From Rugalucina vietnamica (lineage: Eukaryota; Mollusca; Bivalvia; Lucinida; Lucinidae), in contig OZ024873.1 of assembly GCA_964017185.1 (NCBI GenBank), forward strand, positions 46,052,760 through 46,116,759: a DNA stretch of 64,000 nt. Direction: 5' to 3'. The notes under the pieces are model-generated. The model did not search any database, had not been told where the DNA came from, and was given only the letters and a program-made list of their open reading frames with translations. The position numbers and the translations under genes are program-made. Position 1 is the stretch's first letter; each line of letters starts with the position of its first letter. Below, in pieces: positions 31,611 through 44,300 of this stretch.

Positions 31611-31877
31611 TCTTTTAAATATTTTGCTTATTTCAGTGACAAACGCTTTCCCAAAATTAATGCTAGACTGTGTTGGTTCTGATTACATTTCGTACCGTTA
31701 TTTAGCTGCTTGTACGAAAAAAAGATATAGTGTCTCTGAATTATCTGTAAGTTACATGGCGCTAAACATTGTATTTTCCCATCGAAAACAGAAATTATAG
31801 AAATACTATCATAATTTCGTGTCATTTGCGATGCAATGTTTCCAATGACAGGGTAAAATCGCTTCTATGAGAACACA

Positions 31878-31880
31878 TTT

Positions 31881-31911
<31 letters not shown>

Positions 31912-31914
31912 TTT
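31878..31914. repeat. (TTTA)n microsatellite
   Basis: Nine TTTA units near the right end of the 5.7-kb transposon. Confidence 0.9.
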
Positions 31915-32457
31915 GTATACGGTAGCGATGCGGCTTAGACTTTATTTTGCATAGCCAGTGCGCGTAAATGCCAATTAAGACCAATTAACCCGCACGCGTA
32001 CAGCGTAACGTAACGTCTTTTGACGTAATATTACTTGTGACGTCACTTTTAATGACGAACTCTCCATTAAACCTGTATTAAACCTCAATTAACTAATGGA
32101 GCGTTAAATGACGCTTCGTGCAACGCCATTAAATTCCTTCATTAACTAATCCACTATTAGCGGTTTAATCGTGGATTAAAAGTTAATCCATGATTAAATT
32201 TAATGGAGCTTCGTACAACCGGGTCCAGGGCTATATTTTTTCCAAATAACGTGGTCAAAACGGCCTGTATATGGTATACGATCTAGGCACAAGCGTACCA
32301 ACCGAGGGCATCAGGGCATTTTTTATGTTTTTATATGCAAGGTAAAGTGCAAAATTTTGCGAGATAAGAAGACAAAATCAATGCAAATTTTTGTCAATAA
32401 ACAAAATATTTAAACGTTTTAAATAGCAATGGTAGCCAAACGTACCAAGATCCAACT

Positions 32458-32675
32458 GAGCCGCGACGCGAGAAAACCGGTCTTCGGGATTTCCGACCAG
32501 GTCCGACACAAACCGGCTGGAATCTTAAAATTTTGGGTATAAGATAGAAGGGGAGAAATTGTACTATCCGTGTAGCGAAAACATAGGCGCTGATCAGCTG
32601 TGCAGTTACTGCACAGCTGATCTGCGCCTTTGTTTTCGCATAGGTAAAAGTATGGTTTTCTCATGACGTGGCTTA
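32458..32675. repeat. Foldback MITE family F1 touching the TMTC4 start exon
   Basis: Has the cleanest hairpin of the family: GCGAAAACATAGGCGCTGAT CAGCTGTGCAG...CTGCACAGCTGATCTGCGCC TTTGTTTTCGC at 32576-32640. It ends TTCTCATGACGTGGCTTA, about 18 bp before the TMTC4 ATG. Confidence 0.8.
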
Positions 32676-32692
32676 ATTCAGATAGAACACAG

Positions 32693-33192
32693 ATGGAACT
32701 TCAGAATGGCGTCCCGAATCCACGTACACATACAGTTGGGGGAAAGTCAGCAAATGGTGAAGATCCTCGCAAGAAACCACATAGAGAAAGTCCATTGCAC
32801 TTTCCCTGGAGTGAAACACAAAGTGCAAGAAATCAAAGCAATGGTGTGCATGACAAAGTCATTGTGAATGACAAGTCTAGTGATATAGTTCGACGCTGCA
32901 GTCTCCGTAAAGTAACAAACGTCAGAACAAAAGGCATACGCGATTGTGTACCAACGCCGAAACTGGCGTTTTCTGTGGCAGCGTCAGTTGTGTTTATGCT
33001 CTCCGTCCTATGTTTCTGCGTCAGTTACGACGGCGATTTTCTCTTCGACGACGTCAGAGCCGTCACGGAGAACAAGGACGTTCTTCCGGAGACGCCGTTG
33101 TCAGAGGTATTCCGAAATGACTACTGGGGACAGAGGATGACGAGTTCGACAAGTCACAAGTCTTACAGGCCAATCACGGTGTTGACGTTCCG
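32693..33192 (+). CDS. TMTC4: TMTC4 exon 1
   Basis: ATG chosen because a plausible acceptor (cttaattcag, ending 32681) lies just upstream and because the alternative in-frame ATG at 32663 belongs to the F1 repeat. Residues 1-166 plus two bases; donor CG|GTGAGT. Holds the long polar cytosolic N-terminus, membrane segment 1 and the FDD motif. Confidence 0.85.
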
Positions 33193-35286
33193 GTGAGTAT
33201 ATTCTTAACTCCCTTTAACCCATATATGACGAATGGACTTGCCCGTCATTATCATTGGGTGAGTCCACTTTGATTTTAGGGGCATCGGGAGTGATTTTGA
33301 TTTATTATTCATTTTTTCGATGAAATTTCTCTGAGCAAACAGAATAGCCCCAGATGAGACGCCGCAGAATGCGGCTTCCCATCTGGGGCTATTCTGTTTG
33401 CCTATGTCCCATAAAAGGGACGACAGGCTTAAATGAGTTAAGACTACTTTACATAATTCACTCCAGAAAGGCAACAAACAATTTGGACGAACACAGACCA
33501 ACGCCGCTAGAATCACTATTGTGTTGTTGAAAGTGTGATTGCCGTCGTCGGTGGGCGTACTTGTGAACATTTTTGACAATTAACTGAACAGCTTTACCTG
33601 CTTAAACGGGCCTAGTGGTTAAGAGTTGTACCTAGTGGTTAAGAGTTGTATCGAGGTCCTTGGTTCGAACTTCACTGGCGCCGAGTTTGTGTCTTTGAGA
33701 ATGGTATATATGTCTGGAAATTTGTTGCCTGAGACGTTTAATCACATCTATGAAACCAAACAAATTTTTTGCTTGAAGCAAAGTTAATTCACAAGCTGCA
33801 AAATACAAATCTAGCATGCTGTCATAGATACTGTACCTGTTTTAATCATCTTTCAGACTAAGCTACTACCTAGGCGATGGGCTCAGTCCGCCCTGGTTCC
33901 ATATACCAAATATTCTTCTACACGGTGTCATCTCTATCCTGCTATTGCGGGTCTTCTCCGACATATTTGGTGGCTACCGGGTAAACCAGGAAACCAGGAG
34001 AGCAGAGTTTCTGGCACCCAAGTCAGCGTTGTTGTGTGCGACATTATTCGCTGTTCATCCTATTCATACGGAGGCTGTAAATATCCCATCAACCAGAATT
34101 TTATTTATTTGTTAATATATTTTTCAATCAATTTCACGGGAGATATATAAAAATACATAATTTTATGTGGTAGTTTGGCCAACCTCAGTAGCGAGCTTAG
34201 GAAATGTCGTCGATCAACACTGAACATTGAGTGCATGTATTTGTCTATAGGTGATGGTCTTGGTATAAATGTCGCCAGAACTTGTAAGTAAGCCTAACTC
34301 ATTTGTATTTCATGTTAAAATAGAACGATGGTTCCTAGTTATGTGACGGTGTCTGTCTGTGTCTGTAGGTGGCTAGTATAGTTTCAAGGGCGGACTTGTT
34401 GTGTTCTTTGACGTGGGTGATGTCATTTCTCCTCTACACCAGGTCGCTTGCTAAAGGTTTGTACCAGATTACGAATGTACACATTACAAACTTGCCAATG
34501 CAATAAACAGAGATTTTTTAGCTTTAAAAAATGAAAATTTTCAGCTCAAAAATGTTGATACTTTTCTTATTTTTGCTAAAAACATAGGTTGTGGGTACAC
34601 GTTAAAACCGCATCGGCGAGGCGGTTCTAACGAGTATCCACAATCTCTGTTTTAGAGCAAAAATAAGAAAAACAGGTAAACCCCTGCATACCCCAGTTTT
34701 GCTATAAAAGTGGGATTCAAAGGGATATACAATATATGAAATGTAATTGTAATGGGTTGAGGACATCCCTGTCTGATACTTTCTTCAATCAAGAAATGTC
34801 ACATGGTGGGGTATACAATATATGAAATGTAATTATAATGGGTTGAGGACATCCCTGTCTGATACTTTCTTCAATTAAAAAAATGATGTCACATGGTGAG
34901 TCAATATTAAAACATTTTATTAAGATAGTATGAATACAGATGTGTTGTTTTAACAGGCGTAACAGGACAGAGGTATCTTTGATGTTAGTTTATTTGTCAA
35001 TTTCTAAATCGTAAAACTTTGAAATAAACTACTGAAATTATTACAATTTTCCAACAATTTTTAAAGATCTTATCTTCTCCTCTTCGTTTCAGAATTACAT
35101 AAAGTAGACAGAGCAACCTTATTATACCGTCCAACTTCATTCTCTGTTCGACACATGCTGACTAGTATGATTCTGTGTTTTATCTCAATATTTTGCAAAG
35201 AACAAGGCATAACGGTGTTAGTAGGTATCTGAATTATCCATTACTAAAACACGCCCATGCAATATACAATGTATGTGATTTTTAAA

Positions 35287-35322
<36 letters not shown>

Positions 35323-38300
35323 CAGTAGAAAAATTTTGATATTTTGCTTAATGTTTCTCTGAACAGATTGAACCGCCGGGCCGAGGCGGTTCTAACGAGT
35401 ACAGTCAATCTATGTTTTGGATCAAAATAAGAACTAGAGGACCATTGGTCCTGTAGCTCACCTGAGAGATTATCACATTGTAAGCTCATGAGATTTAAAT
35501 TAATTGAGAATCGACCAATGAAAGTCTATGCATGGACACTATTGACCCCCGGGGCATGGCCAAATTTGACCCAGGGGCATGACTGGCACAATTTATAATG
35601 GGGACTACCAAACATTGCTACATACCAAATATAGAAGCTCTGGGCCTTTTGGTTTCAGAGAAGAAGTTTTTTTTAGTTTTTCCCATTGTAAGTCTAAGGA
35701 GACTATCTACCCCCCGGGGGCGTGGCCAAATTTGACCCCAGGGGCATGGCTGGCACAATTTATGTAGAGGACCATTAGCCATTGCCACATACCAAATATC
35801 AAAGCTGTGTGCCCTGTGGTTTCAGAGAAGAAGATTTTTGAATTTTTTTCCCATAGCAAGTCTATTGAGACTATCAACCTCCGAAACCTGGCCAAATTTG
35901 ACCACAGGGGCATGAATGGCACAATTTATGTAGAGGACCATTAGCCATTGCTACATACCAAATATCAAAGCTGTGGGCCTAGTGGTTTCAGAGAAGAAGA
36001 TTTTTTTAGTTTTTCCTATTGTAGGTCTATGGAGACTATCGACCCCCGGGGCGTGGCCAAATTTGACCCCGGGGACATGATTGGCACAATTTATGTAGAG
36101 GACCATTAGCCATTGCCACATACAAAATATCAAAGCTGTGGGCCCTGTGGTTTCAGAGAAGACGATTTTTGAATTTTTTCCCATAGTAAGTCTATGGAGA
36201 CTATCAACCCCCGGGGCGTGGCCAAATTTGACCCCAGGGGCATGAATGGCACAATTTATGTAGAGGACCATTAGCCATTGCTACATACCAAATATCAAAG
36301 CTGTTGGCCTAGTGGTTTCAGAGAAGAAGATTTTTTTAGTTTTTTCCTATTGTAGGTCTATGGAGACTATTGACCCCCGGGGCGTGGCCAAATTTGACCC
36401 CAGGGGCATGATTGGCACAATTTATGTAGAGGACCATTAGCCATTGCCACGTACAAAATATCAAAGCTGTGGGCCCTGTGGTTTCAGAGAAGACGATTTT
36501 TGACTTTTTTTCCCATAGTAAGTCTATGGAGACTATCAACCCCCGGGGCGTGGCCAAATTTGACCCCAGGGGCATGAATGGCACAATTTATGTAGAGGAC
36601 CATTAGCCATTGCTACATACCAAATATCAAAGCTGTGGGCCTAGTGGTTTCAGAGAAGAAGATCTTTTTAGTTTTTCCAATTGTAAGTCTATGGAGACTA
36701 TCCACCCCCGGGGCGTGGCCAAATTTGACCCCAGGGGCATGGCTGGCACAATTTATGTAGAGGACCATTAGCCATTGCCACATACCAAATATCAAAGCTG
36801 TGGGCCCTGTGGTTTCAGAGAAGAAGATTTTTGAAATTTTTTCTTATAGTAAGTCTATGGAGACTATCGATCCCCCGGGGCGTGGCCAAATTTGACCCCA
36901 GGGGCATGAATGGCACAATTTATGTAGAGGACCATTAGCCATTGCTACATACCAAATATCAAAGCTGTTGGCCTAGTGGTTTCAGAGAAGAAGATTTTTT
37001 TAGTTTTTTCCTATTGTAGGTCTATGGAGACTATTGACCCCCGGGGCGTGGCCAAATTTGACCCCAGGGGCATGATTGGCACAATTTATGTAGAGGACCA
37101 TTAGCCATTGCCACGTACAAAATATCAAAGCTGTGGGCCCTGTGGTTTCAGAGAAGACGATTTTTGACTTTTTTTCCCATAGTAAGTCTATGGAGACTAT
37201 CAACCCCCGGGGCGTGGCCAAATTTGACCCCAGGGGCATGAATGGCACAATTTATGTAGAGGACCATTAGCCATTGCTACATACCAAATATCAAAGCTGT
37301 GGGCCTAGTGGTTTCAGAGAAGAAGATCTTTTTAGTTTTTCCAATTGTAAGTCTATGGAGACTATCCACCCCCGGGGCGTGGCCAAATTTGACCCCAGGG
37401 GCATGGCTGGCACAATTTATGTAGAGGACCATTAGCCATTGCCACATACCAAATATCAAAGCTGTGGGCCCTGTGGTTTCAGAGAAGAAGATTTTTGAAA
37501 TTTTTTCCCATAGTAAGTCTATGGAGACTATCGATCCCCCGGGGCGCGGCCAAATTTGACCCCAGGGGCATGAATGGCACAATTTAAGTAGAGGACCATT
37601 AGCCATTGCTACATACCAAATATCAAAGCTGTGGACCTAGTGGTTTCAGAGAAGAAGATTTTTTTAGTTTTTCCCATTGTAAGTCTATGGGACCTATCTG
37701 TTGCCATGGAAACCACAGTTTTGATACAATCTGCTCCAAAACCTAATGCCATCAATCCCCCAACCCAATTATGGTTCACATTAAATTTGATCAAGATCGG
37801 CCTACTAGCTTCAGAAATATTCTTCTTTGAAATTGTGGACGGACGACGGACGGACGACGGACGACGACGGACGACGGATGCCTGCCTATCCTATAAGCTC
37901 ACCTGTGAGCCTTCGGCTCAGGTGAGCTAAAAATAGGTATACATGTACCCCTGCAAACCCCAGTTTTACTATATGTATATAAACGTTGGGTATAAGGGGT
38001 TATACACTTCATGGACATGCTTCCCTGATGATAGCTTTGGCCTTATTCGCAGCAAAGATTATTCCACAGTCTAGCAGCAGTGAAAGGCTGAGTATAACAG
38101 TTGTACTGGCAGAAATATTAGTTTGATTTATTTAAAAACATATTAAATTTCTGATGGACTTTTATAGATTTTATTGACATCAGTTTGTTTAGAACTAAAG
38201 ACACCTGTGATTACCTGTATACTACTCACAGAACACTTATGCCAATGAGGACCCGTGACGTTTCTGTTCTTCTTTTGCAGGGTGTCTGTAGTATCTATGA

Positions 38301-41300
38301 CGTATTTATTGTCTGTCGTATACATCCCACAGATTTTCTCAGCAGATTAAAGGTTTGGCAATCATGATCAAATCTATTATCTATGCCCCCCACCCCCATG
38401 ACGAAATTCAAACACTGGCTGTGGTACATGTAGTAAGTCTCGTTAATTGCGGGAGTGTCATATTTAGAAGTAAGCAAAACGGAAATCATATAAGAATCTT
38501 ACATGAGTGTCAGGTATGGATAGACAAATTTGTCCCAAGGGTCACATTTTGGCATCACGAGGCTCGCCGAGTGATGCCAAACTGTGACCCGAGGGACAGA
38601 TTTGTCTGTCCATACCTTACACGCATGATAGATTCTTTTTCTTGCACGCTTTAATGCAGCGAGGCTTGATTTTCATACTATTTACCTAGAAGAACGCTAC
38701 AATCGCGGCGTCCGCCATTTTTGACGTGTGCGCTTAACGACGAAATTACATGACGTCCTATACAACCCATGTTAATTAAAAAAGAACACTTGATCGCAGG
38801 GTGGGACCGGGGTGAGATAACGAGGGTGGGATAAGAATTTCTCACATGGGGTAAAACGTAGGATTTCTCTATCTGGTGTGCAAGAAAACGAAATCCATTA
38901 TAAATTCTCAATGAAAATTGTTGAAACTGACCCTGCCTGCCGCAGTGCCTGCAAACTTTGATGATTTTGTGAATTTGAGTGCTTTGATTTTTAGCTCACC
39001 TGAGCCGAAGGCTCACAAGGTGAGCTTATAGGATGGCCATGCTCCGGCGTCCGTCCGTCGTCGTCCGTCGTCGTCGTCCGTTCACATTTTCAAAGATCTT
39101 CTCCTCTGAAACCGCTTAGCCAATCAAAGCCAAACTTCATGTGGAGCATCCTTAGGAAGGGGGGACGAAAGTTTATATAAATGGTCCAGGTCACTTGACC
39201 AAGATGGCCGCCATGCCCATATATGGTAAAAACATAAAAAAAAATCTTCTTCTCTAAAACCGGTGGACCAATTTCAATGAAACTTGTTATGTAGCATCAG
39301 GGACTCTGGCCCATCATAGTTTATATAAATCATGACCCTGGGTTGACCTTGACCTATTTTATGGCAAGGTCAATTTTGGTTACATAGACTTTTCAATGGA
39401 AAAAAGTGAAAATGTTGAATCTTTCAGGAAGTTTTGAAGCCTATGACCTGAAAGTTGGTAGATACAGACAACATGTTGAGCCAATGAAGTGTTGTGAGTA
39501 TTAAAGGTCAAGGTCATTTCTTGACCTTGCCCAAAGGTCAGTTACAAATTAAATGCTAAACTTAATTTTCTCAGTAACTGCTTGATCAATCAAAGCCATA
39601 TTTTATATGTAGTATCCTTGGGATGGGGGAACAAAAATTTATATAAATGATTAAGGTCACATGACCAAGATGGCCGCTATGGCTATAAATGGCAAAAACC
39701 TTTAAAAATCTTCTTCTCCAGAACCAGGCCTATGATTTTGAAACTTGGTATGATAGAGCATCAGGTGGAGGAGCTCTACAAAGTTTATATAAATCATGAC
39801 CCTGGGATGACCTTGACCAGTTTTAAGGCAAGGTCAGCATAGGTCCCCCATGCATTTGAATGGGGAAAATTGTCAAAATATCATTTGAAGGGAAAAACTT
39901 TATGGAAATGGGCAAGTGGACTGTAGATTTATGATTTTGAAAAAAAATTGGACCCCAGGGGCAGGTCTGCCCCCACCTGCCCCCACCCCGGGGCAACATA
40001 CATATATATTACCATTATATTCACAGATCTTCTTCTCTGAAACCGCTTGGCTAATCAAAGCCAAACTTCATGTGGATCATTCTTAGGAAGGGAGAACGAA
40101 AGTTTATATAAATGATCAAGGTCACATGACCAAGATGGCCGTCATGGCTATAAATAGCAAAAACCTTTAAAAATCTTCTTCTCCAGAACCAAAAGGCCTA
40201 TGAATTTGAAACTTGGCATGGAGCATCAGGCAACGGAGCTCTACAAAGTTTATATTAATCATGACCTTGGGATGACCTTGATCTATTTTACGGCAAGGTC
40301 AACATAGGTTGTTTGCATTTGAATGGGGAAATTTTGTAAAATGTTATTAAATGGGGGGAAACTTGCTGGGAGTATGCAAATTGACAGAAAACTTATCGTT
40401 ATGAAAAAAACATTGTCCTCATGGGGTTGTCTGTCCCTGTTCCGGGGCTATATACATGTATATGACCATAATATTCAAACATCATCTTCTCTGAAACCGC
40501 TAGCCCAATCAAAGCCAAACATTAAGTGGAGCATCGTTAGGAAAGGGGAGTGAAAGTTATTATAAATGGTCCAGGTCACGTAACCAAGATGGCCGCCATG
40601 GCTATAAATTGTAAAAAACCATTATAAATCTTCTTCAGAACCGGAAGACCTATGATTTTGAAACTTTACCTGAAGCATCAATGAATACAGCTCTATAAAG
40701 TTTGTATTAATCATGACCCTGGATGGCCTTGACCTATTTTACGGCAAGGTCAGCTTAGGTTGCATATCCCAGTTCTCAGGTGAGCGTTTACAGGACCATT
40801 GGTCCTCTTGTAAAAGTTTTCTTATATGATACTACTTTTTCTGGTCAGATAACTAAAACAACAAGAAATGTTTTATTATGACTGGGGTCATTTTTTCAGA
40901 CATTTTACAGACAACCATGGTTTTGGTCCCTAATGAAGCGACATCTAGTTCTGCTGTCCACGGGTGTGCTGACCCTGGGTCTCAGACTGTATCTGATGGG
41001 CTCCACACCGCCACTGTTCTATGCGGGGGATAACCCACACGCCATTCAAAATACAATACTACAAAGGGTTTGTTATTTTCTTATTTATTTTTCCGAATAT
41101 GTCGTTTTTTCCATAACTTTAATAAGTATCAAACCGTTGCTTGTATCGTAAATATACGTCATATGAAGAGAGTAAAAAAAATTCTCTTCTGGAATAGATC
41201 ATGCCGGTAAGATGCAACAATGCTGTTCAAAATATGTTCAAGAACATAACGGACCATATATCATCTACCTGGTTTGAAATGAAATTGTAGCCCGGTAAAA

Positions 41301-44300
41301 ATATCTACTGAAAGAGACTGAAAAAGAGTTGGAAAAAAAACATCAACAGAAAACAATGTGCCTTTAATCTATTTAAAGGGGGTAAAGTATAATTATTGCA
41401 TAATTAACACAGAATCATTCTTCAGAAGAAACGGAGCTGCAGTCATATAATTCTCAGACACAGTATATTCAACCCGTGGATAATCTTATAAGCAATCAAA
41501 TTTTCACCTTAACCATTTGCATGGCATCATGTATTTGTAAATTGTGCATTGCAGACTTTGAACTACAACTACCTGTACTCCCTAAATGCCTGGATCCTGG
41601 TCCATCCTTGGTGGCTGTGTTGTGATTGGTCAATGGGCTGTATTCCGGTTATGAGGTCAATCTACGACCCACGCGTTCTCGCCGCTGCCTCGTTCTGGAT
41701 TGTATTCGGAGCGCTTCTGTTTACATCATTCAAGGGACGGCCCGGCAGAGATCAGCGGGTTTTAACAGTTGCTTTAGCGTTGGTCGTCGTGCCTTTCTTG
41801 CCAGCGAGTAATTTGTTCTTTCGGGTAGGTTTTGTGATAGCAGAAAGGATCCTGTATCTGCCGAGTATTGGTTTCTGCATCATCGTGACCCTTGGTATAC
41901 GCCATATTTGTGTGATGTGCCCCAAACAAGTACAGACGGTTAAAGCTGGAGTGGTGTTCTTGATTGTTTGCTTTGTTGTAAGAAGTATCCAAAGAAGTTC
42001 CCACTGGAGAGCACTGGGAGAGCTGTTTTATGACGGCGAAAGAGTGTGTCCTTTAAACGCAAAAATTCATTACAATATTGCATACCATTTAGCTGATATT
42101 GGGCAGAAACAAGCCTCCATTGAACGTCACAGGCATGCCATTAAACTAAACAATCGTTACCACGATGCTTACAATAATTTGGCAATTTTACTGAGAGATG
42201 CCAAAAATTATGAAGAATCAGTTTCAATGTTGAAAATAGCGGTGGATCTTAAGAAAAACTTCGTGAAAGGATGGGTGAACCTAGGCCTGACCTATGAAGA
42301 GATGGGGAAATATCAGGAAGCAGAGAAATGCTACCTTACCAGTCTACATCATAATCCAAACCATTTTTCTACCTTGACATATTTAGGTCGCTTGGTAAGT
42401 ACCTTTTAAGATTGTTCAATTTACTTCAAGCCTTCTACTGAAATGTCACGTTTCTTTAATAGTGCCTCTGGCCAAGTGCATTCTAGACTAAATGAAATCA
42501 TACAAGCCCGCGTGCACATGATCATTTGTTTCATGGCCGGACCACTTTTCAAAAGCCGACGACGGCCCTGTCTAAATGAAATCATACAAGCCCGCGTGCA
42601 CATGATCAATTTCCCTTCTACCTGAATCACATGTGATACATAGTACTTTTGTTTCATTTGGCCTATTAACGTTTGATAACTACTTGTCTATGTTAACAAA
42701 ATTAAATTTGGAGACAAAACTTTCAGTTTTTCTCCATATGTGTTTCAGTATTTTACGAAACTACATCTTCCAGACAAGGCAATGGAAGTCTGGTGGAATG
42801 GTACAGCCGTCCGACCATCTGAAGCCACGAACTGGTACAATATTGCTGCTGTACTTTACGATAGAGGTATGTACCCATTGCAAGTGTAAAATCCTGTATT
42901 TTAAAAAGTCATTCTAGAATTGAGGCCCTGGAAGGATTATTAGGAATATTGGGAAAATAATAGCATGAAAAATGGATTTGGGATAATAAGAGCATCCGGA
43001 AGGCTTTTCGGGAATATTGGGTTACAGAGATTAGTGATATTTGCTAGGATCTTATGATTTGGATGTATGTATGTATGAGATACCTTTCCAAAACATAAAA
43101 GTGACATGGGTCACTGGGATCAAACATCCAGGGAAAAACTGAGATCAAATAGTTTCTGTCTTATATAGCCTATAAACATTAGCCTCTTTAACGTTGCAGG
43201 AAAATATGCTGAAACCATTGACGTCATACAGCAGGCGCTCCTTCACGTGACAGGGTATCCCAAATTGGTTTCCCTACTGGCGCTGATTTACAAGAAACAA
43301 TACAAATGGGAGATGAGTGAGAAATTATATCTTGATGCACTGAGAATGGAAACAGCAGACAAAGCTACCGCAAACGCCAACCTTGGTATGAATTCATTAT
43401 TGATAAAAAAAAATCAAAATTCTTCTCCTCAGAAACTGTCAAGTGGATGAGTCCTGTACTTTGTATACATGTTCCTGACAGTAGCCTCTACATAATTTGT
43501 GTTTTTTATTCCAGTCGGATAAGAACTCTGGTTGCTATGGTAACTTTAAGTTTCCATAGACTTTTAATGGGAAAAGTGGAAATTAGCTATTTTTTGAAAA
43601 CTATTGCAGCCTGAGATCTGAAAAGTGGTAAATGCAAACAACTAATGGATTAGATGAAGGTATATGATTAATTTAGGTCAAGGTCATCTCTTGACCTTGG
43701 CCGGTCTGTCGTCCATACACACATTTCAAAGATATTTTTTCTCTGAAACGACTTGGCTAATCAAAGCCAAATTTTATATGAAGCATCTATAGGAAGTGGG
43801 AACCAATGTGTATATAAATAATCCAGGTCACATGACCAAAATGGCCGCCATGCCCATACATGGTAAAAACCCTTAAAATATCTTCTTCTCCAGAACTGGT
43901 GAACTGATTTCAACGAAACTTTGCATGAAGTATGGATGACTCAAGTACTACAATGCATATATAAAACATGACCCTGTGGTGACCTTGACCTATTTTATGA
44001 CAAGGTCAACATAGGTCGTCATGGCATTTAAATGGGGAAAACTTTTAAAATGTCATTTTAAGTGAGTCTTGCAGGAAATGGGCAGTAGGACTGAAATTTA
44101 ATGATTCTGAAAAAAATGGACCTCAGGGGCTCATCTGCTTTTAAAATGGTATTGGTATATGAAGCAGATCTCAGGTGAGCGTTTACAGGACCATTGGTTC
44201 ATTTGTTTATTACAGTGCTTCAGTTTCTTTTAATAAATCCCAGTATTGCATTCCAGTATTTAAGTCCAAACGTTGGAGCTTTTCGTTTAATAATGTTTTC

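Larger units (their letters stand above)
26502..32225 (-). mobile_element. 5.7-kb TIR DNA transposon with spliced ORF and nested repeats
   Basis: Left end GACCCGGTTGTACGAAGCTT, right end AGCTTCGTACAACCGGGTC, with the homology continuing inwards (ATTAAATTTTAATC.TGATTAAA). CAG stands on both sides (26499-26501 and 32226-32228) and may be a 3-bp target duplication. The ends are internally repeated: a second TTGTACGAAGCTCCATTAAA lies at 26579. It carries the minus-strand ORF at 27040-27660 and has been invaded by SINEs, F2 foldbacks and others. No DDE transposase recognised. A PIF/Harbinger relation is possible but not shown. Confidence 0.65.

Noticed and set aside
33205-33579. 124-aa minus-strand frame in TMTC4 intron 1
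   Set aside because: Mostly MITE family D sequence; no homology recognised.
35951-37794. Overlapping minus-strand frames such as LMVLYINCA.HAPGVKFGHAPG
   Set aside because: Each lies in the 166-bp tandem array; repeated open frames follow from unit length, not from coding.
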